The notes: generated by a model not told the origin, from the letters alone. A stretch of 64,000 nucleotides of DNA from Catellicoccus marimammalium M35/04/3 (GCF_000313915.1 NZ_AMYT01000011.1:141173-205172), one strand, 5' to 3'; shown: positions 8,665-17,680, counted from the first letter of the stretch. Program-made: numbers and translations.

Positions 8665-9633
8665 TTGAAAAAGGAATGGCTACGCTGGAAAGAAAAAGGA
8701 GAACAATGGATTGAACAACATCCAAAATGGCTACAATTCTTCTTGGTGGTACGTCAAAGAATTAAAGACGCAGAAGTAGGAAATTCTTCTTGTGTTGTGG
8801 CGTATTATTTTCTTTTATCCATGTTTCCACTGATTATTATGTTGGGAAGTGCAATTAGTTTTATGCATTTAGATCCCACAGAAATTTTGCCTTATATTCA
8901 AGAGCTATTCCCAGGTAGTATTTATCACCTGTTAGAGAATACTATTGTTCGTTTACTAACTGTGCAAAATAAAGGTGGGATTTTTACAGTAGCTGCGATT
9001 GTGACATTTTGGGCCGCAAGTAAAAGTGTAAATGGATTACAACGAGCAATGAATAAAGCGTATGGGGTAGAAGAACGAAAAAATTTTATTATTTCTCGTC
9101 TTTTTTCCTTCGTCTTTATCGTTTTCCTTTTCTTCGTTGTTTTATTTTTAATTGCGATTTTTTCTTTAGGAACTCAATTACTCGACTATGTCCATCAATA
9201 TATTCATTTTGATGAACGAATTATCTACTGGTTTACAACGATTAAATGGCCAGTAACGATCGTGATGATGTTTTTAATTATGATTGTCGTCTATCGTTTA
9301 GTTCCGAACGCACGTATTACTTTTCATCAAGTATGGCGTGGTGCTTTATTTTCAACGATTGGCTGGGTAATTTTAGCTCAATTATTTGGGCGTTTTGCTC
9401 ATCATCTGTTAGCAAAATATAGTAGCTATGGTGTGATTGGGACGATGATGGTTATCATTCTTTGGTTAAAATTAGCGGCAATTGTTATTGTCTTTGGAGG
9501 TATCATCAATGCGGTATCTACGGAGATAAAATATAAAACTATCACAGAAGGTAATGATTCTTTAGATCATTTATTAAAGCAATGGAAACAACGAAATAAG
9601 CAAAATAGACAAAAAAAAGAAGAAGCTCACTAG
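8665..9633 (+). CDS. YihY/BrkB-family inner membrane protein
   Basis: 322 aa with about six membrane segments and the conserved family features (VVAYYFLLSMFPL near the start, FWAASKSVNGLQRAMNKAYG, and a C-terminal ASTEIKYK-like tail region). The family was once annotated as RNase BN, which is wrong for these proteins. Its function is unknown; some members are virulence- or envelope-associated. The start is TTG at 8665, chosen because AGGAG inside the end of map lies 9 bases upstream. The last codons lie in the stem of a shared terminator and overlap the tagO stop by 4 bases. Confidence 0.9.
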   Translation: MKKEWLRWKEKGEQWIEQHPKWLQFFLVVRQRIKDAEVGNSSCVVAYYFLLSMFPLIIMLGSAISFMHLDPTEILPYIQELFPGSIYHLLENTIVRLLTVQNKGGIFTVAAIVTFWAASKSVNGLQRAMNKAYGVEERKNFIISRLFSFVFIVFLFFVVLFLIAIFSLGTQLLDYVHQYIHFDERIIYWFTTIKWPVTIVMMFLIMIVVYRLVPNARITFHQVWRGALFSTIGWVILAQLFGRFAHHLLAKYSSYGVIGTMMVIILWLKLAAIVIVFGGIINAVSTEIKYKTITEGNDSLDHLLKQWKQRNKQNRQKKEEAH

Positions 9634-9647
9634 CTTCTTCTTTTTTC
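9611..9647. terminator. Bidirectional terminator whose stem encodes the ends of two genes
   Basis: AAGAAGAAGCT/AGCTTCTTCTT stem with A-run and T-run. The stop codons of both convergent genes (9631-9633 on plus, 9630-9632 on minus) lie inside the hairpin. Confidence 0.85.
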
Positions 9648-10799
9648 TCTTCGTTTCCACTTTTTATTCTTTTTCTTGGCTTGTTTTTCTTTCCAATTAT
9701 TGATTACTTGTAAGCGATAAGCACGATTTCCAATAAATTTTAACGTATGTAATAGTGGAGTATACTTATCTCCAATTAAGCCAATCATTTCTACAAATAA
9801 TTCAATACAGAAGAAAAGAGCAATACTTAAAACGATGACACCCCAGAAACTGATATAATTATAAATCAAGGCGACCATTGAAAATAAAATTGCTAATCCA
9901 TAAATGGTTAACACTGCACCACGATGGGTAAATCCCATAGCAAGTAAACGATGGTGTAGATGCATTTTATCTGCAGAAGAAATTGGTTTTCGATGAACTT
10001 TCCTACGAATTACCGCAAAAAAAGTATCCACCATAGGAACACCTAAAATAATGATTGGTGTTAATAACATAATAAAAGTAGCATTTTTTAATCCCATCAA
10101 GGAGAATAACGAAATCATAAAGCCTAAGAAGAGGGCTCCAGTATCTCCAAGATAAATTTTAGCTGGGAAAAAATTATAAGGTAAAAATCCAAGAATCGCT
10201 GCGACAAGCATAAAAATACAAGTAGCAATAAAACTCAAATATCCTTGGAAGTGGAATAATGCTACAATCCCCATGGTAATTAAACTAATTAAAGAAACTC
10301 CACTTGCTAATCCATCTAATCCATCAATTAAGTTGACACTATTGGTGATTACTACTACCCAAACAATAGTAAAAATTAAATTTAACCACCAAGGTAAAAT
10401 AAATTCGTCAAAGCCAAAAACTTTAATTCGACTCATTCGAATTTGAGCAAAAAAGAACAGATATAGTGCAGCAAGAATGATTCCTAACAGTTTCCATTTT
10501 GGTGTTAATTCAAAAATATCATCGATAATTCCCGTAATTACAATAATTCCACTTGCGATTACAATATGAGTAAATACTGGTTGCGGCAAGACAGAACGAA
10601 AAAGCGTATAACCAGCAACCACAAAGCCAATATAAATAGCTAATCCACCCATTGAAGGCATCGGAATTTTGTTAATCCGACGCTGATTAGGTTTATCTAC
10701 AGCACCAATTAAGAATGCTAATTGTCTCACAAGAGGGGTTAAAATAAAGACGAAGGCACAAGTTAATAATAATCGGATAAATGTTGCTAATGATATCAT
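9630..10799 (-). CDS. tagO: Undecaprenyl-phosphate N-acetylglucosaminyl-1-phosphate transferase (TagO/WecA family)
   Basis: Polytopic membrane enzyme (389 aa, about 11 helices) that loads GlcNAc-1-phosphate on undecaprenyl phosphate, the first step of teichoic acid or other wall-polymer synthesis. Family motifs: DKPNQRRINKIPMPSMGG, NLIDGLDGLASG with the catalytic aspartates, LGDTGALFLGF, and the HLHHRLLAMG loop near the C terminus. A strongly basic tail follows. A GTG at 10808 overlaps the ribosome binding site AAGGTGG, so the ATG at 10799 (5 bases after it) is the likely start. No other wall genes are adjacent. Confidence 0.92.
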   Translation of the reverse strand: MISLATFIRLLLTCAFVFILTPLVRQLAFLIGAVDKPNQRRINKIPMPSMGGLAIYIGFVVAGYTLFRSVLPQPVFTHIVIASGIIVITGIIDDIFELTPKWKLLGIILAALYLFFFAQIRMSRIKVFGFDEFILPWWLNLIFTIVWVVVITNSVNLIDGLDGLASGVSLISLITMGIVALFHFQGYLSFIATCIFMLVAAILGFLPYNFFPAKIYLGDTGALFLGFMISLFSLMGLKNATFIMLLTPIIILGVPMVDTFFAVIRRKVHRKPISSADKMHLHHRLLAMGFTHRGAVLTIYGLAILFSMVALIYNYISFWGVIVLSIALFFCIELFVEMIGLIGDKYTPLLHTLKFIGNRAYRLQVINNWKEKQAKKKNKKWKRREKRRS

Positions 10800-10845
10800 T
10801 TTATCCACCTTCCATTCTCTATTATTTTAGCATAGACAAAATGGT

Positions 10846-11751
10846 TTACCAACGGTTTTCTAAAAAATTACACTGTTCTTTTAATTTTTCGACGGGTAGA
10901 TTTTGCCCAATAAAAACAATATTCGCTGGAGCATCTTCAACATAAGGTTCAAGCCAAAGATTTCCATGGACACTTTGTAACACATAACATTGCTCTGGTT
11001 GTTGGGTAAAGTAGATAAATCCTTTCATCCGAAGAAGAGAAGGAGAGATTGCTTCTATTAAAGATACAAAAGCATTTTGATCTATTGGATGTTGAAAATG
11101 ATAAACAAAACTTTGCAAATGTAAATGTGAATGACTTTGATAGAAAAGATTTTCAGCAGGTAATTCTTTTTCTTGCTTTTTTTCTAATTCTGAGAAATCG
11201 TAAGCAATTTCTTTTTGTGAAAAACCTAAAAAACCTAATTCTTCAGAAAGAGTTAATAAATCATCTGCAGAGAGTTGCTCACTTTTAGTTATCAATAAGC
11301 GAGTAGCATAAGCAATTTGTTGTAACATAAATTGGTACTGCTCTTCATTTTCTTTTTTTATTGTTAAAAAGTAAGGAGCATCCAAGACTCCATAAACGGT
11401 TTCTAAAGTAAAATAAGGGACATATTGTGGATCAGATAGTAAATCAATGATTTCAAAAGGTAATGCATTTCCAGAACATTCAATATAAACGTGATCCCAT
11501 TTTTTGGTTTTAGCAATTTGTTCTAATTGTTGGCAAAACTCATCTTTGCTTGAACAACAAACACAACCATTGTTGATTTCTTGGACGGTTACTGTTGTTG
11601 GAAGTAAAAAATGATCAATGGATACTTCACCAAATTCGTTCATTAAAACTATAGGATGTTTTGCTGTAGTATGTGTTAATAGTTGTTTTAATAATGTTGT
11701 TTTTCCACTACCTAAAAAGCCACATAAAATAGAAATTTTTATTTTTTCCAT
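10846..11751 (-). CDS. CobW/P47K (G3E) family GTPase, metal chaperone type
   Basis: 301 aa. P-loop GFLGSGKT (11-18) is followed by the CxCC metal-binding motif Cys63-Val-Cys65-Cys66 (NNGCVCC) that defines COG0523 proteins, and by an ECSGNALP switch. The C-terminal half carries the CobW_C-type domain. Family members act as zinc or other metal insertases, often under Zur control. I see no Zur or AdcR palindrome upstream, only a GTTATA/TATAAC dyad, so its metal is open. It is divergent from an unknown gene, and the two promoters overlap. Confidence 0.88.
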   Translation of the reverse strand: MEKIKISILCGFLGSGKTTLLKQLLTHTTAKHPIVLMNEFGEVSIDHFLLPTTVTVQEINNGCVCCSSKDEFCQQLEQIAKTKKWDHVYIECSGNALPFEIIDLLSDPQYVPYFTLETVYGVLDAPYFLTIKKENEEQYQFMLQQIAYATRLLITKSEQLSADDLLTLSEELGFLGFSQKEIAYDFSELEKKQEKELPAENLFYQSHSHLHLQSFVYHFQHPIDQNAFVSLIEAISPSLLRMKGFIYFTQQPEQCYVLQSVHGNLWLEPYVEDAPANIVFIGQNLPVEKLKEQCNFLENRW

Positions 11752-11772
11752 ATCATTTCCTCATCTCATTTT

Positions 11773-11791
11773 GTTATAATTTTAGTATAAC
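11773..11791. promoter_or_regulatory. Overlapping divergent promoters with a GTTATA/TATAAC dyad
   Basis: The 19-base region reads as a -10 on both strands (TATAAT at 11775-11780 on plus; TATACT on minus) and forms 6-bp inverted arms around 7 bases. It lies between the CobW-type GTPase and the gene at 11811. Confidence 0.4.
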
Positions 11792-11810
11792 ATAGGAAAA
11801 GGAGAAGAAC

Positions 11811-12467
11811 ATGCGTACTTCAGATTTAGAGGCAAGAGAAAGAAGAGGGATTCAAGTAGCAAAATTTTTAGATCAAAATATTTATCCACAGAAAATAGAA
11901 AATTGGTTCCAAAAAGAACCTTATTATCATTGGGTCCGAAATTTTAAAAAGACTTCTCCTTTTGAAGGATCAGAAATTAAAATTGAAACGAAAGAACAAG
12001 TATATTATTTACATGAACATATCTGCCCTTATACAGAAGAATTAACTTTTCTTTTACCTATTTACGCAGTGAAGAAAAAACGAGGGTTAAAAAAAGAATA
12101 TTATAGTTTTCTACTAGAAGAAGATGCTAAGAATCATATTGATTTCTATTGTTTCTATCAAGAACAAGACGGAGAAATTACTGGTGTTCATGGATTCTTT
12201 GTTCCAAGAAAAAAACTACAATCTTTTTTAACAGAAAGAGGAGTTACTCAAGAACGTATTTATCAAGGTATTAAACAAGGAAAACGATGGAAAGAAGATA
12301 CGATATGGACACTTTCTAGTGAAGGAAAAGGGATTTGGAAAGAAGGATATTTATATGCAGTTCCTTCATTGCGTAGTCGAATGATTTTTTTAGGATTAAG
12401 AGAAGAAATTTTTACTTCTTTAGCCGTCCATAAGTTATCTGTTACAGAAAATCATTCCTTTGTATAG
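11811..12467 (+). CDS. Protein of unknown function
   Basis: 218 aa, soluble and rich in charged and aromatic residues, with no signal peptide or membrane helix. I do not recognise the family. The ATG follows AAAGGAGAAGAAC, a strong ribosome binding site, and codon use matches the neighbours, so it is a real gene. It diverges from the CobW-type GTPase with overlapping promoters. An imperfect hairpin (ATACAAT/ATTGTGTAT then TTTT, about 12477-12499) may end it. Confidence 0.75.
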   Translation: MRTSDLEARERRGIQVAKFLDQNIYPQKIENWFQKEPYYHWVRNFKKTSPFEGSEIKIETKEQVYYLHEHICPYTEELTFLLPIYAVKKKRGLKKEYYSFLLEEDAKNHIDFYCFYQEQDGEITGVHGFFVPRKKLQSFLTERGVTQERIYQGIKQGKRWKEDTIWTLSSEGKGIWKEGYLYAVPSLRSRMIFLGLREEIFTSLAVHKLSVTENHSFV

Positions 12468-12544
12468 AAGAATATGATACAATTTCATTGTGTATTTTTG
12501 AACATATAAAATGAAAAAGAATAAAAAAGAAAGTGGGAAAGATT

Positions 12545-13222
12545 GTGGAATATACTCATTTATTATTTGATATTGATGATACGATTTTGAATTTTCAAAC
12601 AAATGAGCAACAAGCTTTACGCCGTTTGTTTTATCTATATGGAATTCCCTATACAGAAGAAAAAATTACGCAATATCAAAGAGAGAACCATGCCTTATGG
12701 CAACAATATGAACAAGGAATGATTGATCGCTCTGTCATTTTCGAGCAACGTTTTACTCGCTTTTTTGCATTAATTGGTGTGGATGCTTGTGGAAAGGAAG
12801 CGGATTATATGTACCGTCTATTTTTAGATGAAGGGCATGATTTATTACCACAAGCAAAAGAAGTATTACAAACATTAAAAGAACGTGGGTATCATTTGTT
12901 AGCAGCTACAAATGGCGTGAAACACACACAATATCGTCGTTTAAGAGAAGCTGGAGTATTATCCTATTTTGAACGTTTATATATTTCAGAGGAATTAGGG
13001 GTGCAAAAGCCAGATGTAGCGTTTTTCCGTTATATCTTAGAGCAAGAAAAAATTACAGAAAAAGAAGCATTAATGATTGGTGATACGCCAAGCTCTGATA
13101 TTGCTGGTGGAAGAGCAGCGAATATCGATACAGTTTTCTTTGATTGGAAAAATCCAGAAGCAAAGGTAGAAAGTACTTATCGAATTCATCAATTAAAAGA
13201 TTTGGAAACATTATTGAAATAA
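12545..13222 (+). CDS. HAD-superfamily hydrolase, YjjG-type nucleotidase
   Basis: 225 aa. Motif I is DIDDT near the N terminus (nucleophile Asp and acid/base Asp), motif II is in AATNG, and motifs III/IV are KPDVAFF and GDTPSSDIAGG. The best match in pattern is the YjjG group, pyrimidine 5'-nucleotidases that clear non-canonical dUMP-like nucleotides. The substrate is inferred. An alternative GTG start at 12533 adds four residues but lacks a ribosome binding site. The GTG at 12545 has AGTGGGA six bases upstream. Confidence 0.88.
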   Translation: MEYTHLLFDIDDTILNFQTNEQQALRRLFYLYGIPYTEEKITQYQRENHALWQQYEQGMIDRSVIFEQRFTRFFALIGVDACGKEADYMYRLFLDEGHDLLPQAKEVLQTLKERGYHLLAATNGVKHTQYRRLREAGVLSYFERLYISEELGVQKPDVAFFRYILEQEKITEKEALMIGDTPSSDIAGGRAANIDTVFFDWKNPEAKVESTYRIHQLKDLETLLK

Positions 13223-13256
13223 AAAAAGACTTCGGAAATTTCCGAAGTCTTTTCTT
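13223..13256. terminator. Bidirectional terminator
   Basis: Stem GACTTCGGAAA/TTTCCGAAGTC with A-run and T-run between two convergent genes. Confidence 0.93.
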
Positions 13257-13268
13257 TTATCACTAAGA

Positions 13269-13958
13269 TTAGTATAAATCTTTTTCTGTAGAAATTACGT
13301 TTAAGTTTTGAGCGTCTAAAGTAACATGGTATTCACGTAAAATATGACGGATACGCATTTTATAAACAACAGTACCATTTTCTTTTACTAATTCCCATTC
13401 TGCTACATGGACATCTTTTGCGTCTTTCTTCAAGCCTTCTTTATCGATTAAAGCAGTCATTGCAGCTTTGATAGCTTCTTTAGGAGATTTTACTCCATCT
13501 AAAGTAAATGTTTCTTTAGGTAATTCATTTTGGTCTTTTGTTAACATTGGCATATGGAAAGTATTATCTGCACGACCTGTATTCGCATTTACTTTTTCAC
13601 GATAAACGTCTTTACCTTCTACACCATAAACACGATAATGATAATCATCCACGTCAGAATGGCTTAAGCTTACTTCTACTAATTTTGCTTTAGGATTGTT
13701 CTTTTGGAAATCTTTTACTGCTTGTTCCATAGAAACGTCAAATTTCTTAGTTTCTAAAGCACCACCATCATCTTCATCTTTTTTCTCTTTTTCTTTATCT
13801 TCTTTTAATTCTTTGTCTTGTTCTTTTTGATCTGCTTTTTCTTCTTCTTTTGCGTTATTACTGTTATCACTTGTATCTTTTTGATCGCTGTTACCACAAC
13901 CAGCTAAAGTAAATAATAATAATGCACTTGTTCCTAGAGCTAACCAATTCTTTTTCAT
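13269..13958 (-). CDS. PepSY-domain lipoprotein
   Basis: 229 aa exported lipoprotein. Signal peptide with lipobox LAGC, Cys21 being the lipidated residue. A highly charged Asp/Glu/Lys linker (about 30-65) follows, then two PepSY-like repeats (about 70-140 and 155-229). PepSY proteins are thought to inhibit or regulate extracytoplasmic proteases. The start at 13958 is the ATG 8 bases after GGAGG; two upstream ATGs at 13976 and 13964 overlap or crowd that site. No partner gene is adjacent. Confidence 0.85.
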   Translation of the reverse strand: MKKNWLALGTSALLLFTLAGCGNSDQKDTSDNSNNAKEEEKADQKEQDKELKEDKEKEKKDEDDGGALETKKFDVSMEQAVKDFQKNNPKAKLVEVSLSHSDVDDYHYRVYGVEGKDVYREKVNANTGRADNTFHMPMLTKDQNELPKETFTLDGVKSPKEAIKAAMTALIDKEGLKKDAKDVHVAEWELVKENGTVVYKMRIRHILREYHVTLDAQNLNVISTEKDLY

Positions 13959-14112
13959 TTTCATAACCTCCAACATGATACCCTTTTTCCGAGATATCGA
14001 AAAATAATTATTAAAAATTTCTTACAGTCTTATTATAATTTGTTTTTCTAATTTAGTAAAAGAAAATGCTTTATTGAGTACGTAGTGGTCTATTTTTGTA
14101 ATTAATAGATAT

Positions 14113-14135
14113 ATTGTTCGTAAATAGCGAACGAT
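14113..14135. promoter_or_regulatory. Divergent pair of PurBox-like sites upstream of the purine permease
   Basis: ATTGTTCG at 14113-14120 and CGAACGAT at 14128-14135 face away from each other across 7 bases. Read on the minus strand, 14113-14125 gives ATTTACGAACAAT, one mismatch from the lactococcal PurBox AWWWCCGAACWWT. The plus-strand site has more mismatches. The sites are centred about 75-85 bases before the predicted transcription start, the distance at which lactococcal PurR activates. Confidence 0.55.
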
Positions 14136-14169
14136 GAACGAGAAAAAATGATTTTTTTTCCTATTTTTG

Positions 14170-14198
14170 TTACAAGAATAGAACATTACTTCTATAAT
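14170..14198 (+). promoter_or_regulatory. Promoter of the purine permease
   Basis: TTACAA at 14170-14175, a 17-base spacer, and a perfect TATAAT at 14193-14198. The leader is only about 25 bases, too short for a guanine riboswitch. Confidence 0.75.
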
Positions 14199-14229
14199 AA
14201 AACACGGAGAAATTTGAGGAGGAATTATT

Positions 14230-15651
14230 TTGTTAGAAAAAATCTTTCATTTAAAAGAACATCATACAACCGTTAGTCGAGAAATTATTGCTGGATGTAT
14301 TACTTTTTTTGCAATGAGTTATATTTTATTTGTTAACCCAGCAATGTTGTCAGAAACAGGAATGCCTTTCCAAGCTATCTTTTTAGCAACGATTATTGCA
14401 GCAGTAGTAGGGACATTAATTATGGGACTATTTGCCAATGTTCCTTATGCTCAAGCTCCTGGTATGGGGCTTAATGCTTTCTTTACTTTTACCATTTGTT
14501 TTGGTATGGGGTATTCTTGGAAGCAAGCGCTAGGAATTGTATTTTTATGTGGATTGATTAACTTATTAATTACGGTTACTCATTTACGTAAAAAGATTTT
14601 AGAAGCGATTCCAAGTGTAATTCAACATGCAATTGGTGCAGGAATTGGCGTCTTTGTTGCTTATGTTGGAATTAAAAATGCTGGCTTTTTAAACTTTACT
14701 TCGGATGCAAGTAGTATTATTTCTTCTAAAGTAAGCGGTGGAAAAGCAATTGAAGTTATTAGTAATGGGAATATTACTCCTAGCTTAAGTTTGTTTAACC
14801 AACCCGCTGTGATATTAGCATTAATTGGATTATTGTTGACTATTGTTCTTGTAATGAAAAAGGTTCCAGGAGCGATGTTAATTGGGATTATTGTAACTAC
14901 ATTATTAGCGATTCCTTTTGGTGTGATTGATGTCAGTCATATTTCTTGGGCGAATAATTCTTTAGGATCAGCGATTCATGATTTGAAAACAACCTTTTTA
15001 GCTGCTTTTTCTAGCGAAGGATTACCATCATTATTTATGGATTGGCAAAAACTGCCGCAGACATTAATGACTGTTTTAGCTTTTAGTTTATCTGATATTT
15101 TTGATACCATTGGTTCATTAATTGGAACCAATCGTAAGTCACAAGCGTTTACAGATGATGAAGAAAAAGAAGGATATACAAGCATGGATAAAGCGTTGGT
15201 CGCTGATTCTATTGCGACGATGACAGCATCTGTATTTGGAACTTCTAACGTAATTACCTATGTTGAAAGTGCTGCAGGAATCGCAGCAGGAGGAAGAACG
15301 GGATTAACTGCAGTAACTGTGGCTGTACTTTTTGCTTTAAGTAGTTTCTTTGCTCCATTAATTAGTATTGTACCTGCACAAGCGACAGCACCTGTCTTAA
15401 TCATTGTAGGAATTATGATGGCTGGTTCCTTTACAGAAATTCATTGGGATGATCTTGAAGAAGCCATTCCAGCTTTCTTTACTGCGATTTTCATGGGACT
15501 ATGTTATAGCATTTCTTATGGTATTGCTTGTGGATTTATTATGTATTGCTTCGTGAAGATTGCGATGAAAAAAGCAAATGAAATTAAACCAATGCTTTGG
15601 ATTGTTACAATTTTATTTGTATTAAACTTTATCCTTCAAGCATTCTTATAA
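14230..15651 (+). CDS. pbuG: Purine (guanine/hypoxanthine) permease, AzgA/PbuG family
   Basis: 473 aa, about 12-13 membrane helices. Proton-coupled uptake of purine bases for salvage. AzgA-group features: AGCITFFAMSYILFVNP near the N terminus, the NVPYAQAPGMGLNAFFTF helix, the FDTIGSLIG region with its substrate-binding acidic residue, and TYVESAAGIAAGGRTG. The start is TTG at 14230, 7 bases after GAGGAGG. PurBox-like sites upstream suggest PurR control. The terminator that follows is exactly duplicated 3.4 kb downstream. Confidence 0.92.
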   Translation: MLEKIFHLKEHHTTVSREIIAGCITFFAMSYILFVNPAMLSETGMPFQAIFLATIIAAVVGTLIMGLFANVPYAQAPGMGLNAFFTFTICFGMGYSWKQALGIVFLCGLINLLITVTHLRKKILEAIPSVIQHAIGAGIGVFVAYVGIKNAGFLNFTSDASSIISSKVSGGKAIEVISNGNITPSLSLFNQPAVILALIGLLLTIVLVMKKVPGAMLIGIIVTTLLAIPFGVIDVSHISWANNSLGSAIHDLKTTFLAAFSSEGLPSLFMDWQKLPQTLMTVLAFSLSDIFDTIGSLIGTNRKSQAFTDDEEKEGYTSMDKALVADSIATMTASVFGTSNVITYVESAAGIAAGGRTGLTAVTVAVLFALSSFFAPLISIVPAQATAPVLIIVGIMMAGSFTEIHWDDLEEAIPAFFTAIFMGLCYSISYGIACGFIMYCFVKIAMKKANEIKPMLWIVTILFVLNFILQAFL

Positions 15652-15690
15652 AAAAAGAATCCTTACTAGATAATTAGTAAGGATTTTTTT
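15649..15690 (+). repeat. Terminator of pbuG = left copy of an exact 42-bp direct repeat
   Basis: The repeat begins with the TAA stop of pbuG and contains the whole terminator (stem AATCCTTACTA/TAGTAAGGATT, A-run and T-run). The same 42 bases recur without a mismatch at 19092-19133. The flanks differ on both sides. Confidence 0.95.
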
Positions 15691-15798
15691 GATGCTAAAA
15701 AGATTCGATGATAAAAAGAATAGTTAATTTAACTCTATCAATATTTTTTAAAAAAATCAACACGCTTTCAGAAAGCTTTTCATAACCTTTACATTTTT

Positions 15799-15827
15799 TT
15801 GACAATATATTTCTAGGCAATTAGTAT
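15799..15827 (+). promoter_or_regulatory. Promoter of the MFS exporter
   Basis: Perfect TTGACA at 15799-15804 and TAGTAT at 15822-15827, 17 bases apart. Upstream are two 13-base palindromes (AGTTAATTTAACT near 15722; GCTTTCAGAAAGC near 15768) that could be regulator sites. Confidence 0.5.
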
Positions 15828-15895
15828 ATGAACTGTCGTAATTCTTGAGTCATAAATTATCTCCTCGAAAAAATATGAAAGATAGGAGAATTAAA

Positions 15896-17377
15896 ATGAC
15901 AAAACAAAGGAAATTAATAGTTACTATTGCTTTATTTATTGCTACATTTATGTCAGCAATTGAAGGAACAATAGTTACAACAGCTATGCCAACCATTATT
16001 TCTTCTTTGGATGGCTTATCTGTTATGAATTGGGTGTTCTCTATTTATCTACTAATGAGTGCTATTATGACACCTATTTATGGGAAATTAGCTGATCTAA
16101 AAGGGCGAAAAATAATCTTTATTATTGGTATATTATTCTTTATTATTGGCTCTTCTCTTTGTGGATTGTCACAAAGCATGGAATTTTTAATTTTTTCTAG
16201 AGCAATTCAAGGGATTGGAGCTGGATCTATTTTACCATTATCTTTGACGATTATTGCAGATCTATATACAGCAGAAGAAAGAGCTAATATTATGGGATTA
16301 AATAATGCGGCTTGGGGGATTGCTAGTATTATTGCTCCTCTATTAGGAGGAATGATTGTTCAATATTTGAATTGGCATTGGATCTTTTTAATCAATGTCC
16401 CAATTGGTATTATTGTCATTGGAATGGTATTTTTTGGATTAAAAGAGAATCGAAATAATTTTAATAGTGTAGGAAAACTTGATATAAAGGGAGCTGCATT
16501 ATTAATGATATTTTTACTTTTATTCTTGTACGCTTTCCAACTTTTCGGAGATCAAGGGTTTAAAGCTCCTGTATTTTTATTATTAATTATTAGTGTAATT
16601 ATCTTGCTTTTATTCATTAGAATAGAAAAAGTAACCGAAAATCCAATTATTTCTCCAAAATTATTTAATTCTAAATCAGTTTTAATTATAAATTGTGTTA
16701 CTTTATGTGTTAGTGGATTTTTAACAGGAATTGATGTTTATACACCTATGTGGTTACAAACATTGAACGGTTCTTCTGCTACATTAAGTGGGTTAGCCTT
16801 GGCTCCTATGTCTATTTTTTGGATGGTGGGATCATTTTTAGCTGGAAAATTATTATCTAGATTAGAAGTTAAGAAAATTTTATTGATAGGTTCTAGTCTG
16901 TTATTTGTTTCTACTATAATTTATAGTATCTATCCAATTTCAACACCATATTTTGTATTTTGTATTATAGGTGTTCTTTTAGGAATTGGATTTGGAATGA
17001 GCATTACTACTTCAGCAGTAGCTATACAAGAGAGTGTAGAAACAAAATTAGTTGGAAGTGCCACTTCTTTAAATACGCTATTCCGTACATTAGGGCAATC
17101 AATCATGGTTGCAATTTACGGTACAGTGTTAAATATGAGTATGAATAGTGAAATGACAAAATATCCTCAAATTCATCAAGAAGATTTAAATAGATTTATG
17201 AATGTACAAGAAGTACACAATGTTCCAACGGGTATTTTACAATCTTTACGTTCTATTATGTATAATGGATTACATCATATTTTTATTACGTCTGTTGTAA
17301 TTATGTTATTATCTTTAGTGTTTTTATTACTATGGAAAGCTAAAAATACTAATAAAAATGAGAAGAATGAAAAGTAA
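15896..17377 (+). CDS. MFS drug exporter, DHA2 (14-helix) family
   Basis: 493 aa proton-antiport efflux pump of the EmrB/QacA type, about 14 membrane helices. The family motif D1-like AIEGTIVTTAMPTI in helix 1, motif A GKLADLKGRK after helix 2, the helix 4 arginine region SRAIQGIGAGSILPL and the motif C-like GIASIIAPLLGG are present. A longer frame begins at 15845, but AGGAG lies 7 bases before the ATG at 15896. It is the first gene of island 1 and ends at its own terminator. The substrate is unknown; no regulator is adjacent. Confidence 0.9.
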   Translation: MTKQRKLIVTIALFIATFMSAIEGTIVTTAMPTIISSLDGLSVMNWVFSIYLLMSAIMTPIYGKLADLKGRKIIFIIGILFFIIGSSLCGLSQSMEFLIFSRAIQGIGAGSILPLSLTIIADLYTAEERANIMGLNNAAWGIASIIAPLLGGMIVQYLNWHWIFLINVPIGIIVIGMVFFGLKENRNNFNSVGKLDIKGAALLMIFLLLFLYAFQLFGDQGFKAPVFLLLIISVIILLLFIRIEKVTENPIISPKLFNSKSVLIINCVTLCVSGFLTGIDVYTPMWLQTLNGSSATLSGLALAPMSIFWMVGSFLAGKLLSRLEVKKILLIGSSLLFVSTIIYSIYPISTPYFVFCIIGVLLGIGFGMSITTSAVAIQESVETKLVGSATSLNTLFRTLGQSIMVAIYGTVLNMSMNSEMTKYPQIHQEDLNRFMNVQEVHNVPTGILQSLRSIMYNGLHHIFITSVVIMLLSLVFLLLWKAKNTNKNEKNEK

Positions 17378-17388
17378 TGATTAATATC

Positions 17389-17426
17389 AAAAAAAGAATT
17401 CAGCTTAATTTCTGAATTCTTTTTTA
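17389..17426 (+). terminator. Terminator after the MFS gene
   Basis: Stem AAAAAGAATTCAG/CTGAATTCTTTTT. It separates the exporter from the two-gene cassette that follows. Confidence 0.88.
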
Positions 17427-17458
17427 TTAAGATATATATTTTTAGAAGGAGGAAAATG

Positions 17459-17680
17459 ATGAAACTGATAAAAGTGGATAATAGTACGTATATAAATGAA
17501 GGGCTGATCCTTTCTATAGAAGGATACATTATTAGAAATGAAGAAAAGTATTGTATTATTCGAATGGTAGATGGAATGACAAAATATATACCATTGAATA
17601 CGGTTGAAGAAGAATTTGGTATTACATTTAATGATAAAAAAGCTAATGGGCCTTCATTTACTGATATAAATTACAGATAA
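17459..17680 (+). CDS. Small protein of unknown function, first gene of an accessory pair
   Basis: 73 aa, no signal or membrane helix. The predicted pattern is mostly beta strands, with a loose likeness to FlbD-type small beta proteins (an I-x-V-D-N-S-T-Y-I-N start and a later DGMTKYIPLNTVEEE). That likeness is weak and not a family call. AAGGAGG lies 6 bases before the ATG at 17459 and only 3 before an ATG at 17456. The next gene starts 12 bases after its stop, so the two are translated together. Confidence 0.7.
   Translation: MKLIKVDNSTYINEGLILSIEGYIIRNEEKYCIIRMVDGMTKYIPLNTVEEEFGITFNDKKANGPSFTDINYR

Noticed and set aside
14199..14229. Guanine riboswitch expected before pbuG by analogy with Bacillus
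   Set aside because: The promoter leaves a leader of about 25 bases and no riboswitch core is visible; PurBoxes explain control better.
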